A stretch of 64,000 nt of DNA from NCBI RefSeq assembly GCF_021869535.1, contig NW_026262659.1, forward strand, positions 806,001 through 870,000, read 5' to 3'. The translations under genes were made by a program, and so were the position numbers. The notes beneath the pieces were generated by a model. The model saw nothing but the letters and a program-made list of their open reading frames with translations, was not told where the DNA came from and ran no database searches. Below, in pieces: positions 11,160-22,430 of this stretch. This DNA is from Mytilus californianus (Eukaryota > Mollusca > Bivalvia > Mytilida > Mytilidae). Each line of letters begins with the position of its first letter. The first letter of the stretch is position 1.

Positions 11160-12036
11160 CCTTTTCAGATGTTACAATGGAATAAATACATTAACGCTTG
11201 TTCTACAAAGAAATTGTCCATTAGGTTGACAAAAATTATGTCCGTAGTGAAAGATGGTCTTCAGAAATACTGTGAAACTGTTTACTCGCGTAGTGGTATT
11301 AACCATATGCAGATTCTAAAAAACTTTAAAGAACCTCTGGATAGTTTTAAATCTCGATCTTTCTCTGAAATTAATTCTATCAAAACTTTTGATTTTTCTA
11401 CCCTGTATACCACCATTCCCCATGTGAAATTGAAAAATTGTCTAAAAGAAATAATCCACAATGCTTTTCGATATAAAAATGGTAGCATACGCTATAAATT
11501 TTTTACTTTGGGATACAATACGGCATACTTTGTTAATAGTGAACAAAGAAGTAAAACATGCTACAAAGAGGAACAAGTGATCAGTATCTGGAGTTTCTTA
11601 TTGTCAACATATTTGTTGAATTTGGAGGTAGACGTTTTCCACAATTTGTCGGCATTCCTATGGGAACGAACTATGTGCATATTCTTGTCGACCTCTTCTT
11701 ATTTTCTTATTAGTCGGAGTTCCTTCAGACTCTTGTCAAAAACAAGAAGAACAAAGAATCCAGATCATTTAATTTTACATTCAGATATATTGATGATGTT
11801 CTTTCCATTAACAATCCAAACTTTTCTGATTGGGTTCCATTAATATATCCCCCAGAACTAGAAATTATAGAAACAACAGACACGCCTTCGTCCGCCTCCT
11901 TTTTAGACTTATACCTCGAATTTGACATAAGCGGTCATCTCAGTACCAGAATCTATGACAAACGAGACGATTTTAATTTTGAAACTATATTAATTTCCCC
12001 CACCTTAGTAGCAGTATAAAACGTCACCAGTGTCTG
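11160..12036 (+). pseudogene. PLE-2 reverse transcriptase, broken
   Basis: A Penelope-like RT missing its N-terminal part. The first frame (11157-11843 open) shows INHMQILKN, then RT motif A as FDFSTLYTTIPH, then YFVNSEQ. A frameshift near 11630 moves the palm to other frames, where VGIPMGTN (about 11650) and the catalytic FRYIDDVLS (about 11785) are still legible. SASFLDLYLEFD (about 11900) follows. The first-frame ORF product beyond residue 150 is out-of-frame noise. No GIY-YIG domain is seen on either side. The RT is followed without a break by the sequence called RepB elsewhere. Dead 5'-truncated copy; a second relic of the lineage lies at 44.7-45.3 kb on the minus strand. Confidence 0.85.
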
Positions 12037-12458
12037 AGCAGAAAGTTGATGAACCAGGGTTATTTCAAAGAACGTCTCGTCCTTTTCATCGGAAGATCCT
12101 CGGTACTTATACATCCTGCCATTGTGTTATTGTGCTATGTTCATCTTTTGTATTCTTGTCTTTCATTTTTGCTTATGTGCTGTGTCTATATACCATTTTT
12201 TGTTTGTTGACATATTTGTTTGTTTTTATAGAGATTAAGATATAACACAATGTTGACTGCTGTACCCCTATTTTTGACATTTTTACCTATCATGTTTGTT
12301 TGTTTTGTTCACACATTGTTGTCAATATAATGGAATTTGACAGTTGTTTTCCATTCGTTTGATGTGTTTGAGTTTTTGATTTAACCATTTGATAAGGGAC
12401 TTTTGATTTGATTTTTCCTTGGAGTTCGGTATTTTTGTTATCTTACTTTTTTGTAAAT
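12037..12458 (+). repeat. 3' tail of PLE-2 (defines RepB)
   Basis: Continues from the RT relic: ACGTCACCAGTGTCTGAGCA, CCATTGTGTTATTGTGCTAT, CACAATGTTGACTGCTGTAC. It ends with the RepB block GATAAGGGACTTTTGATTTG and TTATCTTACTTTTTT. About 100 bp that other copies have between CAATATAATGGAATT and TGACAGTTG are deleted. The junction shows that RepB fragments elsewhere are 3' ends of this retroelement. Confidence 0.75.
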
Positions 12459-13084
12459 GATATTGATAATGATTTTTGCCAATAAGATAATTCAGGTGTA
12501 GAAACTTGAGAAATGTTTGTAGTCATTTCGTATATGCACTGTTTATTTCAATTTAATTCTTGTGTTAATTGAAGTAACACATGTACGTACATAAAAAGGG
12601 AAACAAACAAGCCAAGGATAATAAACAATACAACATACCAAACCAACAACAACAACCGGCTCTGCGTGTATAAAGATAAACAGGAACGAACAACAAATGC
12701 TTCAGATAGTCTGCTTTTGGTACATACACATATTGTGGTCGTTTTTAAATAGTTCAAGTGTATACATTTATAACCCTTCTGGTTTTTTTGAATAATTCCA
12801 TCACATACTAATTGAGATGTATATTTTCTTTGATCATAAATTCTATATATATATATATTTTAGATCCATTATCAGTGACAATTAGTTTGCTCGATTATTT
12901 GCATTTAATTTTTGTAAGAGAACCATAAGTGCAACTTTATTCTTGCAAACTTGTCAAGGGGTAAATAGAAGTCTCGAAAACGGTCTAGGATTTCAGGTTC
13001 ATATATGAAGAATCATGTTGTTGTGTCAGTGGAGTTTATTACAACTTATTTCACATACATTTTACCTTTCCATAAAAATGACTG
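12459..13084. other. Spacer with (TA)n tract
   Basis: Holds a short TA run near 12846-12860 and no gene or assigned repeat. Confidence 0.4.
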
Positions 13085-13354
13085 TCTATATAAATAAGAA
13101 GATGTGGTATGAGTGCCAATGAGACAACTCTTCATCAAAGTCACAATGTATAAAAAGTAAACAATTATAGGCCAAAGTACGGCCTTCAACATGGAGCCTT
13201 GGCTCATACCGAACAGCAAGCTATAAAGGGCCCCAACATGACTAGTGTAAAACAATTCAAACCGGAAAACCAACGGTCTAATCTATATAAAAAAACCAGA
13301 AACGAGAAACACTTATGAACCACACCAACAAACGACAACTACTGAACAACAGGC
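13085..13354 (-). repeat. RepA copy
   Basis: Plus-strand reading AAGATGTGGTATGAGTGCCA, ATGGAGCCTTGGCTCATACC and AACCAACGGTCTAATC is RepA in reverse. It continues to the CCAACAAACGACAACTACTG head block. Confidence 0.85.
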
Positions 13355-13485
13355 GCATAGTTTTTATTTCATTTGTTACAGTAAAGACACGTTTTTTGTT
13401 ATTTGACATGGCGTTGTCAGTTCGTTTTCGACTTATGAGTTTGAATTTTTCCTTTGACATCTCCTGCCTTTTTCTAATAGTTAAT
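13355..13485 (+). repeat. Short Naiad-tail fragment
   Basis: TTGACATGGCGTTGTCAGTT and CGACTTATGAGTTTGAATTT followed by a CTTTGACATCTCC block match the extreme 3' end of the Naiad tail near 20.91-20.98 kb. It abuts a RepA copy. Confidence 0.6.
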
Positions 13486-13667
13486 GTCTCGCCATTATTA
13501 AAATATCCTTTTAAGATGAAAGTACCAGTATGTTTGTGATTTAAAATTTTTTGGCGGAAACCTTACGATAGTTGACTGTGATCTTTTATTCCATTCACAC
13601 TGGGATTGATATGACAGCTAAACATTGATCCCATATCATATATGTTAGCTCAGATCTTATTGTTATA

Positions 13668-13860
13668 GCATTTATGTCTATCAACGATGCTGCTGCTGGT
13701 GGACTATCAGTTGCCGAGGGTATTACCAGCCCAGTAGTCAGTACTCCGGTACTGACATGATTTATAACAAACATTTCTAAAATTGTCCGTTAATAAATTT
13801 TGAAATTATTAGAAACTAAGGTTTCAACTCCTTCAGGCAAAGTTGAGCTGAGAAGGATTT
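13668..13860 (+). repeat. PLE pseudo-LTR fragment
   Basis: Carries GATGCTGCTGCTGGTGGACT, GCCGAGGGTATTACCAGCCC and AGTAGTCAGTACTCCGGTAC, the internal block of the hammerhead pseudo-LTR seen at 10.4-10.8 kb. No hammerhead core is present in this copy. Confidence 0.6.
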
Positions 13861-16100
13861 GTCGATTTGTTTTATGTCCTTTTTGATGATATAGCTCTTC
13901 TACTTTTTCGATTCTTATACATCCTTGGCTTTTATATGATTCCCCATCGTATATTTGTGTGTATGTGTTTGATATTGTATTTGATCATTCATGTATTTGT
14001 AATATTTAATTTGTTTTACTTCAGTCTTATACTGTTGGCTGGCATTTCGTCCGCATGAAAAGGAAAGAAAATATTAATATTGAAGATGGTGGTGTTTTCA
14101 TACAAACTAGTCATAAAGAGTGTTATGTCAGATCGGAATAAAAGAGAGGTGAGTTATACCAAAGGGACATTCAAATTCACAATAATAAATATCCTCAACA
14201 GACAATCTTCTACGGTTTTTGTTGAAAAATTTCCCAATTACGTTATGCATAGTGAGAAGGTTTATCTTGAAATCAGACACATTGTACATCGGATCAATAA
14301 ATAACATTACAACACAAGGTCTAAATCATAAATAATTTTCACTAACTAATACACCTGTGGGTTTGTTTTTATAAGGAATATGCCACAATTTATATTACAA
14401 ATTTATCATAGAACAACAGTTGTTAAAAAGGATTGTTGCTTTTGTTTCGGGGAAGGGAAGTGTTGCCAGTCAGAAAAGCGCTTTTCATATTAAAATAAAC
14501 AAATAGCAAACTCAGGCTATGACATATTAAACCATTTCGGTATTTATTTATTAATCAAAAAGACCCCAAAAGGACAAAAATAATCAAAGATTCGAGGATT
14601 ATAACGTAGTAAACAAGACGCGATTTTAGTCAAGACTCATCAGAATGGCTCGACTCAAAACAATTGGAAAGCCAAATCAAAGTTGAAATGAAGTTTATTA
14701 TCAATGATATTTCGTTTTAATAAAAAAAGTTGGAGACAGTATGTAATGTGCGTTACATAAAACAAAAATCTCCTAAAATTCTATACACTGTTTTGTACAA
14801 CATTACCAATCTATTGAAATTTTCATTTTGAATGAATGTATTGGAATAATTATTTGGTTTTAGTTTAAAAGAAATGAAACCTTTATAAATCATGTAAATA
14901 TTAAATAAATAATTAAGATTCAGAAACAATCAGCACTGGTTTTTTTCAAATTAAAATGCATTATATATTTGGCCCCTGAAACTGCACAAATAGTAAAATT
15001 ATTCATGAATTCTATAATTCTGTTAATTTCATAGATAAACGAAGAAGCTGCTATAATCTTAACAGTGTGGAAAGAATATTGGTTCTATCGCTATGACGCG
15101 AAAGACATGTGGAATATGACACATTGGAACTGATTTTACACGTTGTTTTTGGTAAAATAGGTATGAATAAAGGCCTCACCAAAATGATATTTTACCCATA
15201 TTTGCATTTTTAAAAAATCAATCTTGTAGCAAAATATCTTGTTTGGTTAAGCCTTTGCTGATATCATATTGTTAATGAAAAGCTAGAAGTTTAAATCCTT
15301 AATGTAAATATATTAGACAACATTCAACAATATGAACATAAATGCTTGACAGTAAAACGTTTTATGAACATCTGAGATATGCCTTTTGGTAGATTTATAA
15401 TCATTTTTGATTTTCGAATTCTGGTTGCTAGATAGGCGACCTTATCATACTCTTTCCTTTGTCTCATAGTTTTGTTCACTTGTTAAAGCTTTGGGCCAAT
15501 TATTACGATATGTGTATACAGATTTAATGCAATTTCTAGCTCAGTAAGACAAAGTAAAGAGTTCGTCATTTAACTCATACTATCTTTATAAAAATTTTAT
15601 TGGATACCATAAATATCTATGTTTAAAACGATTTCCCCAGTTTTGATATTTAATTTCTATATTCAAAATGATTTACGAGATTTGGCAAGCGGTAAACCAA
15701 TGTTGTTAATTTCTTCTTCTTCTTTCGTAATTTAGATTTTTCTGAATATTAAACTTTTTACCGAAACCATATACATTTTTAGAGAAAGTAAAGAAAGGTT
15801 GATTTAATTTTCACAACATGTATACATTTAAGAGTGATATTACTGAACTTCTAACTAAAATTATCAACCATTTTATAAGCAAGGATTGACCAACGACTAT
15901 TTGGCAAAAGAATATTTATGTATTCAAGTTTTTCTGCCCTTGTATGAAAAAAAAAAAAAAAAAAAAAAAATTCAATATTTTTCCATTCTTTCGCTTCTTT
16001 AATGATACTTATGTTGAAAAAAAAGGTTTATATCAGTTGAGATGAAAAGCAATACATTATTTTTTGTAGTGCTTTCATGTTCAAAATGCGCTCACTTGTT
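13861..16100. other. AT-rich spacer with decayed repeats
   Basis: Near 14140-14200 is a short block (GGTGAGTTATACCAAAGGGA) resembling the reverse of the Naiad tail end. At 15948-15970 is an A-run over 20 long. Otherwise no coding signal. Confidence 0.4.
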
Positions 16101-16305
16101 TTGAAACATAAGTTCCTATCTCCAATAGAAGTATGGAAGGATCTTTAAGTATGTTATATATTTGAGAAACTTTAGTTACTTTCTCTAATAGAAGCATGGA
16201 AGGATCTTTAAGTATGTTATATATTTGAGAAACATTAGTTCCTTTCTCCAATAGAAGCATGGAAGGATCTTTAAGTATGTTATATATTTGAGAAACATTA
16301 GTTTA
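16101..16305. repeat. 63-bp tandem repeat, about 3 copies
   Basis: GGAAGGATCTTTAAGTATGT recurs at 63-bp spacing (near 16136, 16199 and 16262), with the linking AAACATTAGTTCCTTTCTCC block repeated in between. A partial unit leads in from about 16101. Copies differ by only a few bases. Confidence 0.85.
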
Positions 16306-16339
16306 ACGTTGATTATTAGTTCGTATTTTGTTTTTACAA

Positions 16340-16560
16340 AAAAAAGTAAAATCACAAAAATACTGAACTCCGAGGTAAATTCAATCGGAAAGTCCCTAAT
16401 CACATGGCAAAATCAAATGACAAAACACATCAAACGAATGGACAACAACTGTCATATTCCTGACTTGGTACAGGCATTTTCAAATGTAGAAAATGGTGGA
16501 TTGAACCTGGTTTTATAGCGCTAAACCTCTCACTTGTACGACAGTCTTATCAAAACTTGT
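16340..16560 (-). repeat. RepB copy
   Basis: AAAAAAGTAAAATCACAAAA, CATATTCCTGACTTGGTACA and GGTGGATTGAACCTGGTTTT in RepB order on the plus strand, so the element lies on the minus strand. Confidence 0.8.
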
Positions 16561-17784
16561 TATGTCACTAAGGTATAAATCAAATACGTTTAATAACTCT
16601 GAAACCATTGATATCTTTAGTCCTGACACTTATAAAATGAATCATGAATTCATACAACTTAAACATTATGCATTTCATTTGTGAAAAAATAAAATTTGCA
16701 TACGTTTTATGGGTATATATATCGCCATTGTAAAAACATATTAAATTTTATTTGTAAAAGTTCTTATATAATCACTTATGGGCTTTTAATTAAATATAAA
16801 TCATTTCCCCCTAAAGAAGAAAAATTAACATTAAACGCCATACAAGGTTCAATATTATACCAAAGTAAACATGCTATTTTTATCTTAAATCTTTTTCAAT
16901 TCAAATTTTACATTACAAATATTAGAAAATAGTTTAATTAATGGGATAAAAACTAATCAAAGATGAAACCAATTCAGTGATTGATTTTTTCTTACCCCCT
17001 TCAAGATTGGAATACACTTTCAAACTTTTTAGTTGTTGATCTGTGTCAGTTTGAAACTAAATTATAATCAACTTTTCAAATTTCTGTAAGTTTATGAATT
17101 GCAAGGTATTTTTAGGTATATTTATTTTGTTTTAGAATTTACAAAAATATAGAAAAATTTGATCATCCATCTAATTTCCTTTAAAAGTAGATATACAATT
17201 ATCTGATATCACTATATAGATTGGAAACAGAATTTTAGTCTAATAAGTAGATATTCAAACAAAACAAAATGGGATCGAAAAAAAATAGCAATAGTATAGC
17301 ATAAACCTCAGAGTCAGACAAACTGCGTTGACACGTTATATCATCATTGATACTCGCACCCCACGTCATACCAAGTAATATCATCTCGTTAAATCTAACG
17401 CTATGAACAAAACAACAACGGTAACAATATTCGGTCGATGTGTGACGCTTATCCTATCGAATCACCCGTTCTCGCTCCTTTTAGAGTTTATTATTGTTTG
17501 TTACTTTGATTTGTCTTCATAATCGATAGATGTGATTTTAATATCGAAAGACAGCTGTTGCCTTAATTTAGATGGACATAGAAGAGTAGTTAAAATGTCT
17601 CTAATGATTTAAGACACCGTAGAGATCAAGAACTTCAACCATTCTGACCCATTACTTTACTGGGGCAGTTTGGTCTTCTTTCGTTGAACCTCTAACTTAA
17701 AAAGATCTATTTTGGAATCTGATTTAACCTGATTTTTACAGTATATTTTTATATTATGCTGTTATATCCAAAACAGACGTCACC
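16561..17784. other. Spacer and presumed 5' UTR of the Naiad element
   Basis: AT-rich with no gene. The last 200 bp before 17785 are less AT-rich and probably belong to the PLE 5' UTR. I cannot locate the 5' end of the element. Confidence 0.4.
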
Positions 17785-18501
17785 ATGGACACGGTGTCGT
17801 CTGATAAGGCAGGTATCCCCTCACCACCAGACATGACAAATATCCCAAACATGACTCATTCAGATCATCATACTAGTGACAATAGCAATAGTACACATAC
17901 ACATCCATGTTCAGTTCTCCTTATAGACATTTTGGATTTTGATGACTCTGAACAACACTGTTTCATTTCGAAATGTGGAACAAATGGCTGCAAAACTTGT
18001 GAAATTTTAATAACAGATGCTCAGTTCACTATCAATGTTACTGAAAAGTCTTATTTTACTAGAAGTTACGATGATCTGAATTGTAAATCTATAAATGTCG
18101 TTTACGGATTAGAGTGTAACCTTTGCGGATTGGTTTACGTCGGTGAAACGAAAGGAAGGCTAAACAAACGTATGTGCGGCCATAGATCAGATATCAACCT
18201 CAATGCAAACGACATTCTGTACCAGCATTTTAATCAGCCTGATCATTCCATTGTTTCTATGACAGTTCGTATTATCGAAAAAATATACCACAAGACTAAT
18301 AATCTTCAACTTGCAACGCCTCTCCGTAGACAAAAGGAGGACTACTGGATTCGACAATTGGGAACTGTGACACCATATGGTTGCAATGACAAAATTGATG
18401 GTATAGGTCTTCTATCTAGTCCTTCCTGTAGCTCGGTGAATGTGATGAATATTTTCAACTCTACTCCTCGACGTAGACGCAGTCATGGTCATCGTCATTA
18501 A
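17785..18501 (+). CDS. GIY-YIG endonuclease part of a Naiad-type Penelope-like element
   Basis: N-terminal portion of a retroelement polyprotein, 238 codons up to an in-frame TAA. The first 40 residues are Ser/Thr/His-rich. A CGTNGCKTC cysteine cluster lies at residues 64-72. The GIY-YIG nuclease starts near residue 103: VVY (105-107), YVG (118-120), catalytic Arg125, Glu185 in KEDYWI and Asn201. A zinc-type C-x2-C (111, 114) sits between the two motifs, and H148-x5-H154 completes the CCHH set known in PLE endonucleases. Canonical PLEs have this nuclease after the RT; here it precedes the RT, as in the permuted Naiad clade. The ATG lies in a good context (TCACCATGG). All catalytic positions are intact, but the polyprotein breaks just downstream, so the element cannot move by itself. 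The C-terminal RRRRSHGHRH stretch is basic. Confidence 0.85.
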   Translation: MDTVSSDKAGIPSPPDMTNIPNMTHSDHHTSDNSNSTHTHPCSVLLIDILDFDDSEQHCFISKCGTNGCKTCEILITDAQFTINVTEKSYFTRSYDDLNCKSINVVYGLECNLCGLVYVGETKGRLNKRMCGHRSDINLNANDILYQHFNQPDHSIVSMTVRIIEKIYHKTNNLQLATPLRRQKEDYWIRQLGTVTPYGCNDKIDGIGLLSSPSCSSVNVMNIFNSTPRRRRSHGHRH

Positions 18502-18509
18502 ACATCATC

Positions 18510-20475
18510 TACTTTGCATGATGTCTCTATTAATGACTTGCTGCCATTTATACAAAAGCCGTTAGGTATTCATCACATTCGCACGAAACTTTATTAATTA
18601 CCACTTTCAAAACTTCATTCTCTGTTCAATTTATGTTTGGAAACCACTGTTACAAACCCTCATTCAAACCAATACAAACTTACAGCTATCATTTCGGATA
18701 TTGCAAGTCACAGACTTTTCAAACCAGTTCGCATTGGAAAAGATGAAAAAGAGAAAAGATCTTTTCTTAAACTTTCCTTTGCCAACAAAGGTCTCGATGG
18801 CGTCAACTAAGGCAATATCCTTCATCATAAATTAGTTCAGTCGAAAATACCTCCTTATTTTAAAGATCAGTCTGTACCAATAATTTCTTATACCTATACC
18901 AAACCAATTGCAACTAAAATTTTCAATTACAAACATGTTTTGCAGGATCTCAACATTGACGACTCCAAGTCTAAACCTCCTGATTGCACCTGTGCTAGTC
19001 CCCAATTCACATATAATCCGGCTGACCACGTTATTACCGGAGACCTCAACATTGTCAATAACACTTCCCTGCGAAATTTGTTATCCAAAGGTCCGAAATA
19101 TCGTGAGCTTAAATCCATCAATATGAAACACAACTTCAAAATACTGATGGATTCAGTCGAGGATTGTGCCAGGCAATGGGCTAAACGCGAGAAAGAAGAC
19201 GTAGATACTCTTTCCGAATGGATTAAGGCTGTGAGGTCGTTGATACAAATCCGAATTAAGAAACTAAATGGGTCTATCAATACCCATGTTACGTCAATCT
19301 TTAAAGACCCATATGTTGCAAAACACTTGTCCTACCTCCATGACAAATATGTTGTTGTCCCCGCAGATAAAGCCCCAAACAACATCGTTTTTGTGTGAAA
19401 ATATTATTACATAAACTGCTTGATAAATGAATTAGGTATTGACAATTAATTTGGAAACTCAACATATACTCTCACGACACTTACCAAAGAGGAAATCCTG
19501 GATAATCATAGGTCTGTTCTATGTTCCTTTGGAATTTCAACCAAAGATGAAGAACTGGATCTTCCATCACTGTATTGGATACCTAAACTACATAAGTGTC
19601 CTTACAAACAACGGTATATTGCTGGGTCTTCCAAGTGCTCCACGAAACCTCTTTCTAAATTATTAACATCTATTTTATCAGCAATTAAAGCCGGGCTCCA
19701 AAGTTATTGTGAAACTGCCTATTCTAGAGGTGGCGTGAATCAGATGTGGATACTAAAAAATTCCAAAGATCTTTTAGAGTACATACAATCTAAGACTCTC
19801 TCATCTTGCAATAGTATTAAAACATTTGACTTTACACTTTACACAAGTATTCCCCATTCCAAACTAAAAGACAAATTGAAAGAGTTGGTATTACTTTGTT
19901 TCATTAAAAAGAATGGCGAATGTAGATACAAGTATCTTGTCTTGGGGAGGGATAAATCCCACTTTGTAAAGAATCACTCTGATTCAAACAAAAAATTCTC
20001 TGAAACTGACATTATCAAGATGCTTGATTTCTTGATTGACAACATATTTGTTACGTTTGGAGGACGTGTTTTTCAACAAACTGTCGGAATTCCAATGGGA
20101 ACCAATTGTGCACCTCTTCTTGCCGACTTGTTTCTTTATTATTATGAGGCTGACTGCATACAGAAACTTCTTAGGAAGAAAGATAAGAAGTTAGCAATAT
20201 CCTTTAACTTTACGTTCCGCTATATAGATGATGTTCTCTCACTAAATGATACAAAATTTGGTGACTATGCTGAACGAATCTATCCCATCCAACTAGAGAT
20301 AAAGGATACTACAGATACAGTTAAGTCTGCCTCATATCTTGACTTACATCTAGAAATTGACAATGAGGGTCGGTTGAAACAAAACTTCACGACAAAAGAG
20401 ATGATTTCAGCTTCCCATTTCTATGTAGCAACATTCCAGCAGCGCCTGCATACGGAGTATATATCTCCTAAATGA
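18510..20475 (+). pseudogene. Naiad-PLE linker and reverse transcriptase, broken
   Basis: Continuation of the same polyprotein in several frames. From about 18515 the frame shows VSINDLLPFIQKPLGIHH, with stops near 18595 and 18808. An open part (to 19398) carries the CxC motif DCTC at 18985-18993, a hallmark of the linker in N-terminal-endonuclease PLEs, then YVVVPADKAPNNIVFV. After frameshifts near 19400 and 19670 the RT core is open at 19735-20475. That core shows motif A as FDFTLYTSIPH (about 19827), VGIPMGTNCAPLLADLF (about 20082), FRYIDDVLS (about 20215) and SASYLDLHLEID (about 20328). The catalytic DD is kept. At least four lesions separate it from the endonuclease. PLE RTs are related to telomerase RT and use target-primed reverse transcription. 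Confidence 0.88.
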
Positions 20476-20995
20476 TACGATATTCCCGGGCTTGTATTTC
20501 CTATCATGATTTCCTTGATAGAGGATTGCTGCTCACAAGGAAGCTATTAAACCAAGAGTTCCAAATGGTGAAGTTGAAATCATCCCTTCATAAATTTTAC
20601 GGACGCCATCACGAGCTGGTTGACCCTTATGGAATAACCGTTTCATAGATAATATGGGATATGTTCCTTATGTCGTAACTACAATACCCTTCCCTTTTCA
20701 CGAATGTGACCTACCTAATTAGACTATTTACCGGATTTGTAATAACATAAGCAACACGACGGGTGCCACATGTGGAGCAGGATCTGCTTACCCTTCCGGA
20801 GCACCTGAGATCACCCCCAGTTTTTGGTGGGGTTCGTGTTGCTTATTCTTTAGTTTTCTATGTTGTGTCATCTGTACTACTATTTGTCTGTTTGTCTTTT
20901 TATTTTTGGCCATGGCGTTGTAAGTTTGTTTTCGATCTGTGAGTTTTACTGTCCCTCTGGTATCTTTCGTCCCTCTTTTATATCACTGTCTAAGG
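20476..20995 (+). repeat. 3' end of the Naiad element (C-terminal RT codons plus 3' UTR)
   Basis: After the frame closes, C-terminal RT codons remain readable in other frames to about 20650. The rest is non-coding: CTTCCGGAGCACCTGAGATC, GGTGGGGTTCGTGTTGC, GGCCATGGCGTTGTAAG, ending near CTTTCGTCCCTCTTTTA. This segment is the master for the truncated copies listed elsewhere as 'Naiad tail'. The true 3' boundary is uncertain because a short RepA-like block (AAGGTTAGGGG) follows at 20990. Confidence 0.75.
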
Positions 20996-21544
20996 TTAGG
21001 GGAGTGTTAAGCCATCAGAAACATGTTTTAGACAGCCACACTATTCGTGTGATGTTTCTGCGACAATTGCTGTATTACTACTCGACAATAAGAGTTTTAT
21101 GTAAAGAAAAACTTAAATTCTGTGTGTGTTATGGAGTAAAGTTTTCAGTTGTCCATCGGTACCATTCTCATGAGAAAAATATTCAAATATGAACATACAT
21201 TCTAGTCTCTGATGTTTTCTTAAAAAAATCCATGTTGATATAAGATATGTTGGAGTTTTTAGATAAAAGGATACCATCTCATTCTATCTGAAATAGTAAT
21301 AGAAGTAGTTTGCTGAATATTTTTTTCTTTTTTGTCATTAAGAAGGTTTAATGGAAATTCTGCTTAATATGAATACACAAGGAAGTCGGACAACTGTTAT
21401 CACATCTATTATCCAAATTCAAAGTCCATAAATAAGTGTTGAATATATCCAATTTTCATGTCTCTGAACATGTAAGTTGGATGAATTTATCTGCAACTAA
21501 AAGAATTATATGGCAAAACGTATCCATATCAATTTGATACATAA
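20996..21544. other. Spacer, no gene seen
   Basis: Carries a 110-codon frame (20860-21192) that starts in the PLE tail and has no recognisable domain. I treat it as noncoding. Confidence 0.45.
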
Positions 21545-21870
21545 TATAAAAATAAGGAGATGTGGTATGATTGCCAATGAGACAACTATCCACCAAAGTT
21601 CAAATGAAATGGATGTAAGCAATTGTAGGCAACCGTACGGCCTTGAACAATGAGGAAAACCCCATACCGTATAGTCGGCTATAAAAGGCCCCGACACGAA
21701 AAATATGAAACAAATCAATAGAGAAAACAAACGGCCTAATTTATAACAAAACAGTTTACGAAAAACAAATATGACACACATGAACCAACGACAACCACTG
21801 AACTACAGGCTCCTGACTTGGGACAGGCACATAAGGAATGTGGTGGGGTTAAACATGTTTATGAGCGCTC
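21545..21870 (-). repeat. RepA copy, divergent subfamily
   Basis: AAGGAGATGTGGTATGATTG, GGCTATAAAAGGCCCCGACA and CTCCTGACTTGGGACAGGCA on the plus strand are RepA in reverse. Compared with other copies it has the older ATTGCCAATGAGACA and GTACGGCCTTGAACAATGAG forms, also seen at 35.94 kb and 47.3-48.06 kb. Confidence 0.8.
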
Positions 21871-21899
21871 ATAAGACCATTTAGTTCTTAACCATCATC

Positions 21900-22430
21900 A
21901 TGTAAGTCTTCCCTTGGAAGGCTTTTCGGATATCATCAACAATTGGTGGGCCGTTATGGAATATCTGTATCACAGATGACAGCAGATACGCTCCAATTAT
22001 CGTAATCAAAATCCAGTCCTCTTTTTCTCTTTTGTGATATCACCGAATGAAACTAATCACCGAATGAGGCTAATTACCGAATGAGACTAATCACCGAATG
22101 AGACTAATCACCGAATGAGACTAATCACCGAATATTTAGGGTAATCGATGAGTGCGTCTAGTGGAGCAGGATATGAATACCTTCCGGAGCAGGATATGAT
22201 TACTCTTCCGGAATATCTGAGCTCATTCCAATTGTTATGGGTTCATGTTGCTCAGTCTTTTTTTGTCTATGCAGTATTTTCAATTAGGATGTCTTTTCTT
22301 CGTCATTGCCGTTCAAATGTCTCAAGACAAGAGTTTTGTAGGTATCTTTTTCCAACAACTGCTGTGTTACTTTTGTACCATCTGAAATTTGTATCTGCAG
22401 GTTACAAAGAGAATAAAGAAATAGTTCAAC
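21900..22430 (+). pseudogene. Naiad-PLE tail, truncated, with internal tandem array
   Basis: Follows the tail order: CTTGGAAGGCTTTTCGGATA, TTGGTGGGCCGTTATGGAAT, CTCTTTTTCTC..., CTTCCGGAGCAGGATATGAT, GGGTTCATGTTGCTCAG. It is interrupted by a 17-bp tandem array at 22041-22133. The 95-codon frame at 22148-22435 is a by-product. Confidence 0.7.
22041..22133 (+). repeat. 17-bp tandem repeat, 5.5 copies
   Basis: Unit CACCGAATGAGACTAAT repeated head to tail; the first two units differ by single bases and the third begins with T. It sits where the intact tail has GAATGTGACCTACCTAATTAGACTA, so it grew by local slippage from tail sequence. Confidence 0.9.

Noticed and set aside
16101-16305. CRISPR-like array
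   Set aside because: Units are contiguous 63-bp tandem copies with no unique spacers, in a eukaryotic genome.
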